From Mrakia gelida (taxonomy: Eukaryota > Basidiomycota > Tremellomycetes > Cystofilobasidiales > Mrakiaceae): a stretch of 64,000 bases of DNA. The stretch is taken from contig BRON01000008.1 of NCBI GenBank assembly GCA_024345305.1, positions 744,001 through 808,000 of the forward strand, given 5' to 3'. The notes beneath the pieces were generated by a model, which saw nothing but the letters and a program-made list of their open reading frames with translations, had not been told where the DNA came from and ran no database searches. Below are positions 35,100 to 45,859 of this stretch, piece after piece. Both the position numbers and the translations under genes were made by a program. Within the stretch, counting starts at the first letter, position 1. Each line of letters opens with the position of its first letter.

Positions 35100-37492
35100 A
35101 TGATGCTCGCAAACACTTTACATCGATCTCTTAGTCTTGGAACTTCATCAACATCAACTCTACGGTCAACGACCCTTCTGAAGCCGCCATCCCGCTCTCT
35201 CCTCCTCCTCGCCTCTTCCTCGTCTTCGCTCCCTCGTCCAGCTGTCTCGAGACCATCTCCTCTTCCTCCCTTTCGTCCTCCAAACATCCTCACTCTTTCG
35301 ACACGAACCTTTCACTCTTCGAGTCCGAGAAAGGACATCGTCGTTTTCGCCTTTCCGGTAAGCAAAATATTCCAGTCGAGACGAGCTCAATCTCTCTCCA
35401 ACGAAGCTGACCTTCCTCCTCCTCCTCCTCCCTCCCTCTCTCCAGGCTCTCAAGTCCGGCCTCTTGACTGTCACTAGAGTCACACTCCTCATGCTCCCTT
35501 TCGTGTGGAGATGGAAGTGAGTGATCTCTACTGCCTCGTCCTGAGCTCGTACTGATCAAGCTCGTTTCGCAGACTTTGGCGGAGATACCGAAAGATGTCG
35601 CTCGCACTCGTCCAGATCCCCGTTCGTCCCTTCGTTCCCCTCCCTTCCACTCGCCTTTGCTGACTCTTGGCTACTCCGCGCACTCAGATCTTCGCATTGT
35701 GCCTCATCTTCGCTCTCGGACTCGACCAAGCTCCAAACACTCAGCGCTGGAGGCTCCTGCTCATGAGCGAACCCGAGGAGCTCGCTTGGTCTCGTCGTCG
35801 GTTCGTCTCGTCTCTCCTCTAGCCCTTCTACGGTTTCTTTGGATCCAGGTCTCGAAAATATACACAGAAGAAGGACGCGACTGACTTCCCACCTCCTCCT
35901 TCCCTCTCCCTCGTCCTCCGTAGCGCCGAAACCCAACTCTTCACCGACCTCCCTCTCCTCCTTCCTTCCACCTCCCCTCAATCCATCCAAACCCTCCGCG
36001 TCGCCACCCGTCTCGTAGAAGCCATCGACGCGGCCTCTCTCAAGCAGTCCAAACCCATCGTCTCCTTCGCTCGGTTCATGTCCGGAGGGATCGCTCGAGA
36101 CCCTCAGGACGAGGAGATGGTCGACTTCGAAGCTTTCGTCGGAGGAGAGGACGAGTGGGGTCCCGGAGCTTGGGGAGAGGCGAAATGGTTGAGGGAGAGG
36201 AGTAGTAATCTTGCTGCGAAGGCGGCGAAGAAGAACGGTACGGGTGGAGGGCAACAGAGGTCGAAAGGAGCGGAGTACTCGGACGGTGTGGAGAGGGGAG
36301 GGGAGGGAGAAGGAGGGCTCGCGAACGTGGTGAATGTAGGGGAGTGGAAGATCTATGTGGTGGATTTGGTGAGTCAACTTGTTATGTTTGCGTAGAAGTG
36401 GGTCGTGAAGAGCAAGCTGACCTTCATTCGCCGTCTCGCTCTCGTTCGACGCAGCCGAAGATCAACGCCTTTGCTCTGCCTTCGAAGGAGCTCTTCGTCT
36501 TCTCTGGTCTCGTTGATCTGGTCGAGGAGGACGAGCTGCTGGCTGCTGTACTATCCCACGAGATGGCACATGTGACTCAGCGTCACGCTGTCGAGAACGT
36601 GAGTCGAGTTCGACCGTCCTTTCTTTTCGTTTTCGACGCGTCGTGCTGACTCCTCTCGTCCCTCCTCTTCCGCCACAGCTCGGAGTGAGTTTGCCTACTG
36701 TCCAGATTCTGCTAGACCTCCCCTGACTCTTCTCTCGCCTTTTTCAGTTCCTCAACGTAGTAACGGTGCTCTTCGACGTCGTCCGAGGAATCTCGTACGC
36801 GCTCACCCTCTCCTTCCCTCTCGTGACCGACGGATTTGCTCTAGGGATCAACTATCTCAACGATGGTTCGTCTTCTCGGTCCCAGTCGATCCTTCCGAAC
36901 CTCGGCTGACTGACTCCTCTCCTCTCGTGCAGTCGTAACCCACCGAGCCTACTCTCGGAAACTCGAGATGGAAGCTGACGAGGTTGGACTCGAGGTTCGT
37001 TCCGTTGGCTCTTAGGACTCCTCCGAGCTCGCTCTTCCTTCGCGAACTGATCTTCTCCCCTCGTCCCTTCCTCGTCTTTCGCAAACATAGTTCATGGCAC
37101 GAGCAGGCGTTCGTTCTTGTCTCTCTTTCTCTGTTCCTCACCTCCCTCCCGCTGACCCGTCTCCTCCCCTTCTTCTCCTTCGGCAGTACAACCCCCAAGC
37201 AGCTCACGCCCTCTGGGACCTCATGGCCTGCGTCGAGTCCGACGCCAACGCAGCGGGTCAACCCGTCTCGATTGGAGAGAAGTTCGCTTTCCTTCAGACC
37301 CATCCCAACAACGGACAGCGACAACGTCACATCGAGAGGCTGCTGCCGAGAGCGTTGGATATCTGGAGGGACGCGAGGAAGGCGGGCGTCGGAGTTGGAG
37401 CGACGACGGTGGTGGGCGTGCCGAAGGCGGAGGAGAGGGCGGAGGAGGTGGTTGGAAAGAAGGACGAGGAGGTGGTCCTGGCAGCGGTCTGA
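35100..37492 (+). CDS. OMA1: Mitochondrial inner-membrane metalloprotease Oma1
   Basis: Zinc metalloprotease (peptidase M48) of mitochondrial inner-membrane quality control. The N-terminus MMLANTLHRSLSLGTSSTST and a Ser/Arg/Pro-rich stretch form the presequence. A hydrophobic stretch follows (SGLLTVTRVTLLMLPFVW), then LWRRYRKMSLALVQIP and IFALCLIFALGLDQAPNTQR. The catalytic block is INAFALPSKELFVFSGLVDL with HEMAH (the HExxH motif) at 36557-36571, then the third zinc-ligand region KLEMEADEVGLE. The C-terminal block is YNPQAAHALWDLMACVE and LQTHPNNGQRQRHIERLLP. About ten exons. One is only 6 nt (36679-36684, Leu-Gly), directly after VEN. Compared with yeast Oma1 it has an extra Gly/Lys-rich insert before IYVVDL. 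Confidence 0.92.
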
Positions 37493-38044
37493 TCTCGACG
37501 ACGTGACGAGGAAACGAAACGGCTGAAACGATCTTTTGATGACCTTTGTACGTCGATTTTGCTGTTCAGCTTCTCTGAGGGAAGTCCTCGATAGCTTGGA
37601 GAATAAAGAGCGAGTTTGAGAGTAGAACGACTCGGCGCTCGAACGCGACGAGCTAGCGAAATCGATGCGAACGCCTTTCTTGCAGATCTCTTCTGTTCTT
37701 CTTGAAAGCACATGAAGGGTGGGGGGCCTGCAGTGCCGAGAGAGTGGAAGCTGAGTTTCGCTTTCTCGGCGAAGTCGCGAAAGGAAAGGTTTTTGAAAGT
37801 TTGCGTGAAACAGAACGACGCGTCGCTACGCGCGCCTCGTCCTTTTCGATCCGAGCACTCCAGCAGCCTCTTCCATCCTTCGCTCGAGCTCCAAACTAGA
37901 GACTCTGACACATCTGAAGTTTCTGACTCTCGTCTGAAGGCTTAATCCTTCTTCTAAGCCGACTCAAATTGATCAGCTTGAGGGCTGTTCGTTCCTTTGT
38001 GCTTCCGAAAGCTCGCTTGCTTTCTCTCTCTTCCAACCACCATC
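37493..38044. other. Intergenic region
   Basis: 3' end of OMA1 and promoter of the GPI-type protein gene. One GACGCGTC near 37817. Nothing else recognised. Confidence 0.4.
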
Positions 38045-39040
38045 ATGATCTCTCCCATCTTTTACGCTTTCGTCGCCCTCTCGGTCATTGGGTCTGCTGC
38101 TGCCGACGGAGGATTCTGTACGGTCTTCAAAGTCGCTCGCGACGCGGTCAGAGAACCTAGAGATGAGCTGACCTTCTCCCTTCCCTTCCTCGCATCGATG
38201 ATGATCTCGCAGTCCAGCTGCCGCCCTTGGAGTATTGTCAGCAGGTCACCATCGTGAGTGGCGAGGTTGAGGAGGTTACCACAAACCGAAGCTGACCTCT
38301 CGTCGTTCTTTCCTTGTCACTCGAAGGGTCCCTGGAGCGGCCCTCCTCCCTACAACCTCACTTTCTTCCACGGCAGCGGAGCAGAGTTCAGCTCTGCTAA
38401 TCCTACGGTCAGTGACTCTTCTCGACTCTCGAGACGCGACAGTCAAGACGAACGAGATTCAAACTGATGGTCATGGCTTCTGTTCGGTCGCATAGGGAGA
38501 TCTCTCCCAGGTCTTGGTCAACACCAATCAGACGACATACGACTACTTCGTCGATTATCCAGCTGGCCAGAACCTGTGAGCTCGCATCGCTCGATTGAGG
38601 AACGGAGATGAAACACGACTGACGAGGAATCAATTCGCGTCGCAGGACCTTCTCCGTACAGGTCGACGGAAACCGCTTCAGCTGGACCAGTTCGGTTGAG
38701 AAGACATCGCAGACTTGCAAGTGAGTCATACCACACTTGATAATGCACATTTTACAGCACTGACTCCATCGTTTCAACTCTTCCCCAGCCAAAGCCGGTA
38801 AGCTCGAACGAGAGTTCAATCGACTACGCGTCGAAAACTTCGAGCTGACCTTCTTCTCGATTCAGGTTGACGCACCCTTACGATGCCGACTCGATCATCC
38901 TCCCAAGCAGTACTACGAGTCAGCCTCCTGTCTCAACCAGTACTCAACCGGCTTCGGGAGCGCTCACACGAGCCTCGTCGATGGGAAAATGGATTTCAGC
39001 GTCATTCGTTGTTGCGACTCTCGTTTCTTTCGCGCTCTGA
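38045..39040 (+). CDS. Secreted, probably GPI-anchored cell-surface protein
   Basis: Signal peptide MISPIFYAFVALSVIGSAAA, then DGGFCTVFKVARDA. Short exons follow: LPPLEYCQQVTI, GPWSGPPPYNLTFFHGSGAE, GDLSQVLVNTNQTTYDYFVD, LTFSVQVDGNRFSWTSSVEK. The pattern of a beta-sandwich-like ectodomain with N-glycosylation sites (NLT, NQT) and then a Ser/Thr-rich stalk and a hydrophobic tail (GKWISASFVVATLVSFAL) is typical of fungal GPI-anchored surface proteins. The stop is TGA 39038-39040. The family is not recognised by name. Cys residues are few (three to four), and the ligand is unknown. Confidence 0.7.
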
Positions 39041-39534
39041 GAGGAGAGGACCCAGGACCTAGGACTTTGAATAGCATAGCTTCGATCTATCACCCTCTTG
39101 AGCGAGCCCATCAGCCCGATTCCGAACCCAACCAGCGAGAGAGCGAGGGGGGAACCAAATCCGATCGAGCGTCGAAGAAGTCGACGTCGGTTCCTGGTTC
39201 GACTGATCACCTTCGTTCCTCGTCTCTCGCTCACCCAACCTCAGGTATCTCTTCCTCCAGAGCGTTCCTACCAAAGCGGAAGCGGAACACAAACCCTCTC
39301 GGATCCAGATAATTAATCAAAGCTCGCGTGGGGAGGGAGGGGGCGTTCGCTTCTGACGCGTCGATTCTCCAGCTTTTCCCTCTCCACGAAGTCATCGCAC
39401 GGAACTCACCTTCCCTCTCTCGATTCTCATCCGAACGCTTGGACAGAATCGAGCAAACCTGAGCTTCAGTTGTCTTGGTGTAGGTGAAGAGAGACAAGGT
39501 CGCTCTCAACGACCACCAACGAACGAAACAGCGA
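39041..39534. other. Intergenic region
   Basis: Promoter region of the next uncertain gene and 3' end of the GPI-type gene. GACGCGTC near 39356. No gene supported. Confidence 0.35.
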
Positions 39535-40129
39535 ATGTGCTCAGACTCCCCTCCTCCTCTCCAACCCTCCTCCCCCGAAGTCAGCTCGGACGAAGTCGAA
39601 GCTCAAGTGGACCAGGGAAGACGTCGTCCTTCACCTAGGTTCTCTCAGGATTCGTCCTCCTCCTCGACTTCGAGCATCGACACCCTCCTGGTCCCCTCCT
39701 CCTCTTCCTCAATAAACCCTCCCAGCTTTTCTTCCTCCTCGCAAGCTTCTCCATACCCAAATCCACCACCACCTTCCACATCCTCCTCTTCCGTTCCTCC
39801 CCCCAAATCAGCTTCCGGCCGCTTACCTTCGACGAGCTCAAACCTATCACCTCCACCTCTTGCAACGAGTGAGTCTGTCCCTCTCTTTTCCTCCCTCTCT
39901 CCCCTCTCCATCCTCCCTCCCCTCCCTTTATAACTCCTCCCTCGCTTTCGCTTTCAGAACGAACCTCAACGCGCTTCTCCCCAACCTACCTCCTCCACCA
40001 CCCTCCCTCCCGAACAGGCGACGTCGGTCCCATCCCACCTAGACTGGTGAATTCCAACTTGGTCAAAGCGAGGGAGATCATCTTCGATAGGAGGATGTCG
40101 GGGGAGAGGATTGGTGGGGGGAGGGGATG
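39535..40129 (+). CDS. Uncertain gene, Ser/Pro-rich N-terminus
   Basis: Low-confidence model. An ATG at 39535 opens a Ser/Pro-rich frame (MCSDSPPPLQPSSPEVSSDE). A clear intron (donor gtgagtctg near 39870, acceptor ttcag at 39958) follows a segment that reads best in a different frame: RPLTFDELKPITSTSCN. Beyond the intron that frame continues FSPTYLLHHPPSRTGDVGPI and LVNSNLVKAREIIFDRRMSG to a TGA near 40129, with the C/G-ending codons typical here. The first frame across the same intron stops at 40042. Joining the two good frames needs a 35-nt intron (CTG|gtcccc...cccag), unusually short. Either this is a two-frame gene with a missed intron or only the 3' frame is real. Confidence 0.35.
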
Positions 40130-40409
40130 AGCGAAGCAGAGCGAGCGTGGGAGGTAGGGGTGGGGGAGGGAGGGAGGAGGAGGGGTGCGACGCGGCGACT
40201 CAGCCGAGCGTTTGACGTTTGAGCTTCGAGACCAGACGAGGACGCTTTTCTGTATCGGTATAGACTGCTTGGCTGGACTCGGAAGTGTTGTATCAGTAGA
40301 TCAATATATAGAGTAGGTTCGTAAATTCGTAGATGGTCGTTAAAAGAAAAAGGCGTGCGTGCAAAACGTGAAACAAATCGAAGCGAAGCAAACCAACACC
40401 CTCCCTCTC
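40130..40409. other. Convergent intergenic region
   Basis: 3' region between the uncertain gene and the BRCT-zinc gene; AT-richer around 40280-40345. Nothing recognised. Confidence 0.35.
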
Positions 40410-42406
40410 TCACGCGTCTTCCATACCCCCCTCGTGAACCAACATCCTTCTCTCCCTCAACCCATTCTCCTTAAGCATCTTCGTCACCGTCGCCAACCTC
40501 TTCAACCCCTCCCCAGCCCCGTCCCCTTCCTTCGTCGTCGGCGCGGGGAGCCTACTCTCGTACCTCTCGACGCAGAACTCGCACGCCAACCTCGCTTCCA
40601 CCCTCACGAAGGTTCCAGAGTCAGGTGGGAGCTCGTCGGCGAGGTCGAGGGTCTTGAAGGAGTTGGATTCGAGGGTTCCTGTTCCGCAGAAGTAGCAGAA
40701 CGGCAAGGTGGGCGTGCAGATGTTGGTGGAGGGAGGGACACCGAGGTTGAGGAAGGTGGGAGGTTCGGAGTTGGAGGAGGAGGGGTGGAGAGGAGAGGTG
40801 GGGTGGGGAGGAGCAGGGGGAGAGGGGTGGATGGGGTTGGTGGAGGGAGAGGAAGAGGAGGGAAGGGTGATGGGTTGGTTGGGGAGGGACGCGACTGGAG
40901 GAGGAAGAGGAGGAGAGGCGATGGGTTGGGGTCTGACGGCTTCGTTGAGGGTGGATTTTGATGCGACGGTCGACGATAACTTTGGAGTTCGAAAGGAGGA
41001 GGGAGTGTCGAGAGGAGGAGAAGATGGGGAGGGGTGGCGAGGAGGTTTCGAGGTGGGAAGGGATCTCGACGCGTCGATGCTCGTTTCGACTCGCGACTTC
41101 TTTGACGGCGATGGTTCCGACGAAGTGGAAGGGGATGGTCTCTTGGAAGGGACGACCGGAAGAGGGTGGGCGATGACCGTCGTGGTGCTGACCGGCATGG
41201 AGGAGAGGACCTGAGCGGACGAAGTGCGAGCCGACGAGGACGAGGAGGAGGAGGAAGACGTCTCTGCTGTTCCACCATCCTCAACCCTCACCCTCACCCG
41301 TCTCTTCTCCAACCCTCTCTCCTTCAGCTTCCTCGTAAACCAGATCAACTCCTGCAAGCTCCGCAGCTTCTCAGCGCCCCCGACAGAGGCTCCTCCAACG
41401 ACCGCATTCAACTCAACCCACCCAGCTCTGACGCATTCCGGACAGCCGTACCTCGCGAACCTCATCACCTCCCCAGAACCAGCTTCGATGACCTCAGCCA
41501 GCTCCGTCCTCTTGAGGGTGTTCGTCTCGTTGGCTTCGCTAGCGCAAAACCAGCAGAAGGAGGCCGGCCGAGAGGAGGAGGAGGAGGGAGCGACGCCGAA
41601 TCGGAGGAAGGAGGGAGGTTCGAGGGAGGAGGTGCTGAGCGAGGTTGAGGTAGGGTGGGGAGGAACGGTGCGTGCGAAAGGGTTGGTTGGACGAGGTTGA
41701 GGGATGGAAGTGGTGATGGTGGTGGTGGTGTTGGAGGAGAAACGGAACGAGGGAACGACCTGCTTGTTCGGATCGACGACGGCAACCACCTCCCTCCCTT
41801 CGACGCTGCTCTGACTGATGCCCTGACGGTCCTTCGCGACCTCCGGAACGTAGAGGTATCCCTCCTCTGGCTGCCAGGTCTGAAGCCTGATGCTGTCCTC
41901 GAGCCATCGAAAACTGAGGATGTACTGGGGGCGAAGGAGGGAGGAGGAGGTCGAGGAGGAGGAGGAGGACTGAGCGTGAGCTCGGAGGAGGAGGTCCCCT
42001 AGAAAGGAAGGAGGTTCGACGAGGACGTGAGATGCTTCCGAGATGGTAGTGGTGATGAAGGACGTAAAGTCTTGGGTCTGATTCTGCAAAGTGAAGGAAG
42101 AGAGGAGCGGTCAGGACGAGAAAGAGGGAAGGGGAGGAGGAGATGGGACCCAGGACGAACGAGCAGAAGCTTGCGGAGTTTCCCAGCCTTCTCCGAGCTG
42201 GCATCGAAGTATATCAGGGGTTTCTGAGGGTCCGGTAAGGGAATCAAAGGGCTGGAGGCGAAGAGGGAAGCATGGTCTTGGAGGAGAGGGAGGCGAAGGA
42301 GGAGGGGTGGAGGAGGAGGGCGGCGAGCTCGAGGTGGAGCTCGGATGGGTGCCAGGGGAGCTGGAAGGGAGCGAGGATGGAGGGTTTGATGGTGCGACGT
42401 CGACAT
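40410..42406 (-). CDS. BRCT protein with two CxxC-CxxC zinc-type modules
   Basis: Two exons (42161-42406, 40410-42083) give 639 residues. The BRCT-type domain spans ~64-165: LIYFDASSEKAGKLRKLLL, then after the phase-0 intron FTSFITTTISEASHVLVEPP and YILSFRWLEDSIRLQTWQPE. Module 1 (~237-350): EPPSFLRFGVAPS, CWFC (259-262), LKRTELAE, CPEC (296-299), RKLKERGLEKRRVRVRV. Module 2 (~521-635): EPPTFLNLGVPPS, CYFC (545-548), FKTLDLADE, CEFC (583-586), KMLKENGLRERRMLV. A Ser/Pro-rich linker with basic clusters (PSKKSRV) may hold a nuclear signal. It has no Myb repeats. The module is the same as in the protein at 17.5-20.7 kb, and the start codon faces that of the BRCT-Myb gene 362 bases away. Function unknown; probably nuclear. 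Confidence 0.85.
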
Positions 42407-42768
42407 GGAATGACGAGAGGTCTAGTAGGCTTTATCGAAAGTGGGGAGGGAGGGGCAAGAATCCCATTGAAGGAAAGGAAGGGTCGTGGTTGGAGGTCAC
42501 CTCGACCGGAGAGAGTAGGAGGTGGGAATGAGTCTGTTTCGGGGGCAGTTTTCATCCAGAAAAACTGCAGATCTCGAGGGTAGGTACTCGTCTGAGCTCG
42601 TATATCTCCTCAAGAAAAATCAGGATTTTGGCGGAAAAGAAAGCGGAGGAAAAGGAGGGAAAAAAGTGAGACGGCAGGTTGACCATCGACCGTCGCCTCT
42701 CCCTTCCTCCCTCTTCTTGCTTCCTACCCTCTTGAGCATCACACACCTTGTTGGACCTCCTCCTCTCT
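42407..42768. promoter_or_regulatory. Shared promoter of the divergent BRCT gene pair
   Basis: 362 bases lie between the two start codons of the paired BRCT genes, so both are likely driven from here. The sequence is purine-rich, with a pyrimidine-rich leader (42690-42740) before the plus-strand gene. No ACGCGT core is seen in it. Confidence 0.5.
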
Positions 42769-45700
42769 ATGTTGACCTCGACATCCCCAGAAATGGTCTC
42801 CTCATCTCTCGACTCGATCCCTGGATCTCCTTCTTCCACTCAACCTTCCCAACCTACCCTTCCTTCGGCCCTCCCCTCCCTCCCCTCCCTCCTCCCACCT
42901 TCAAACGACGCCGACCCCTCTGCCTCTCCGCAAAAGACGCTAGGTCGACCTCAGGACTACATCTTCTTCTTTGATCCTACCTCTGAGAAGGCAGCCAAGC
43001 TCTCAGCGGATCTCATCGTTCGTCCATCTTCCCCAGCTCGACCTGCTCTTCATGTTCCCTCTGCTCCTTCTTCGTTTCGTCTCGTGCTGACTTCGTGCCC
43101 GCTTCCCCTTTTCACTTCTTCAGACTCTCATCCCCGACGAACCCTCTTTCATCACCCCTACCCTCGAAGAAGCCACCCACGTCCTTCTCGCTCAGCCCTC
43201 AACCTACGCAGACCAACTTGTTCAAGCCCGAGCTCGCTCCCCTCCTCCTCCCTCCTCCCCATCCTCTTCCTCTCGACCCCAGCAGCTCCTCGCCCTCGAA
43301 TGGGTCCGGGAGAGTATCAGGTTGAAGGAATGGCAGCCTGAGGAGAGATACATCTACGTTTCGATGCCTGAGGAGGGGAAGGGAAGGGTTGGCAGGGTCT
43401 CGAGGAGGTGAGTCGGAAGTCAATCGTCTCGATCTCGTCTTCTTCTCTTCGCTCGTCGTTCCGTTCGAAGCTGATATCGTCCTCGTGGCTGCTCTTCCAC
43501 ATGAATTAGGTCTGCTGGTGGCTCATCTGTTCCTGAATCTTCTCTGCCCAAGGGGACGGTACTCAAGCCAAAGGAGAAGAAGGAGACGACGAAGGCGTCG
43601 AAGAAGAAGTGAGTCTCGCACAACCGACGTTTTCCCTTTCTTTCAAACCCACCTGGACCTTCAACAAATCTCTTCTCCCTTTCCCACAGGGCCGTCTCTG
43701 CAGCATACTCCGTCCAAGAGTCCACCGACCTACGACGCTTCCTTCGAGAGAGCCAAACCATCGCTGACGCTTGCGAGAAGATGGCCGCTGCTGTTCGTCC
43801 TTTCCGTCTCCTCGTTCGAACCTCGACTCAGCGAGATGCATCTTACTTTGACTGACCTTCTCCTCCTTTCTTATCCCCAGCATCCTCGACGAACAGCTGG
43901 AACGGTCCGAGTCTACTACTCCAAGAACAAGGACGAGTTCGAGGACGAGCTGGGATCGGAGGCTCCAGTTCACAGCTGGGTTTGGACGCCGGACGAGCAT
44001 GTTCTCCTCGTCAAGGTCCTCGCTGGACCTGTAGGAAGTCTCAACCGGGGGTTCAAGGCTTTCAGCGAGCAGGTAAGTCAGCTTCTCGTTCGACGCAGCG
44101 AGTTCATTCTCTCGTCGCTCAGGCGATTACTCTCTCCCTTCGTTCGACTGACTGACTCGATCTCTTTCCTTTCTTCCTCGGTTCTGATGGTGCAGCATCC
44201 CAAGAGGAGCGTCATCGCAGCTGCGAAGTACTACCAGAACAACCGGATCCGACTCGAGCTCGAGATTGAAGCGTTGCAGAAGGACCCGTCGTCGTGGTCG
44301 TCCGGATCGAAACCTACGAATGGTTCGCCAGGTTCTCCCTCCTCTTCGGAGTCGTCGACGATGGAATGGGGAGAGCAGGAGGAGATAGAGATTGTTCAAT
44401 CTGAGCCGAAGAGGAGGAAGAAGTGAGTCCACTTCGAGCGCGTTTCGTTTGGTTTCGTTTTGTTTCGCTCGCTTCGCGTCGTTCGACGACCTTCGGCTGA
44501 CGTCTCTCCTTCATCTCCTTCGCTTTCACAGGCCTGCACCGAGTATCCCATACACCGAGGAGGAGACAGCAGACCTTCAACGGATTCTGAGAGAGAGCGA
44601 GACGCTGAAGGAAGCGGCGGAGAAGATGGAGAAGGCTGTGAGTTCGAGTTTCCTCCCTCGTCCTCTCCGTGAAAGGAGCTCGTTCTGAATATCTCTCTCT
44701 CTCTCACTCTCTTTCGATAGCATCCTCGGCGAACGGCAGTATCGATCGGGATGTACTGCTATCGTCACAAGGAGACGTTCGCCACCGACTTCAAGCCTCG
44801 ACCTCCCTCAATCCCGTGGACGAAGCAGGAGGAGCAGGATCTCTTGCGTACCTTCGCTACCTCGACGGAGACGCTCTTGATGCAGTGCCAGGCTGTACAT
44901 GATATGGTGAGTTTTTACTTCGCCTGTTCTTCGCGACAACTTTGCGTCCTCGTCTCGTTGTTGACTTCTCGGATTGACGCGTCGTTTCCTTTGCTCCCCC
45001 TCGTCTCCAGCACCCTCATCGAACTCCCCTCTCCATCTCAGCCTACTGGTTCAAGCACCGAGATCGCCTCAGTCCCCTCGTCGACGCCATCAAGCAAACT
45101 CTCCCACCACCACCGCCCCCTCCTCCTCCTCCCGTAACTACCACCTCCTCCGACGCTCCTCCCTCCTTCGCCTCGATCTTGGGCAGCATCAACTCCCTCC
45201 TTCAGAACAACCCTCAAGCTTCATCATCATCATCGTCATCCAAACGGCCTTCGGAAGAACCATCAGCACCTACACCGCCAAAACGAGGTCGACTCGACGC
45301 CTCTCCTCCCCCCGAAGTCATCCTCGCGTCGTCGTCGACCTCCTCAGGATCCGTTCTCGGCCTCCTCGCTCTTCCTCGACTCGCTCCTCCCAAACCACCT
45401 CCTACCAAGCCTCAGCCCAAGCCGAGGAAGTCGAATCCGACGACGACGAAGATCAAGGTCGAAGAGCAGGAGGTCGTCGCCTCTCCGGTCGCCGTCGCGT
45501 CGAAACCAACTCAACCCGGTCGAATCATCCTTCGCCTACCTCCCTCCTCCTCCGCCTCTAAACCCTCACCTTCCAAGAAGCTCAAAATCGAACCCCCCTC
45601 TCCCTTAGCACCACCACCTCCTCCAGCTCCCGTCGTCGCACCTACTACAATCCCAAAGTTCTCGCTCCCCCGCCTCTCCCTTTCCGCTCGTCCTTCAGTC

Positions 45701-45859
45701 CCCAAGGTCGTCGTTCCCGCAGCCCAAACCCCTGCAGCTCAACCTCCAACGGCCGATAAACCACTCATCCCCGTCTCTCAGGAGGAACGGCCTGCACCGG
45801 AAGCGGAGGAGGAAGTCGGAGGAGGGAAGGGAACGAGGAGGTCGTCAAGGAGGAGGTGA
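42769..45859 (+). CDS. BRCT - quadruple Myb-like protein (Rap1-like)
   Basis: Nine exons join in frame to 764 residues: 42769-43017, 43124-43407, 43510-43608, 43690-43792, 43881-44072, 44196-44422, 44532-44637, 44721-44906, 45011-45859. The BRCT-type domain is residues ~70-165 (YIFFFDPTSEKAAKLSADLI, PSFITPTLEEATHVLL, LALEWVRESIRLKEWQPEER). Four Myb-like repeats follow, with recognition-helix starts HPRRTAGTVRVYYSKNK (246), HPKRSVIAAAKYYQNN (310), HPRRTAVSIGMYCYRH (421) and HPHRTPLSISAYWFKH (483). First helices include YSVQESTDLRRFL, VWTPDEHVLLVKVL, YTEEETADLQRIL and WTKQEEQDLLRTF. The C-terminal ~260 residues are Pro/Ser/Lys-rich and disordered, ending RRSSRRR. It has no zinc-type module. Likely a chromatin or telomere DNA-binding protein; no Rap1 C-terminal domain is visible. 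Confidence 0.85.

Noticed and set aside
36078..36395. Separate plus-strand gene starting inside OMA1
   Set aside because: It is the in-frame middle exon of OMA1 (SGGIARDPQ to VGEWKIYVVDL), not an independent gene.
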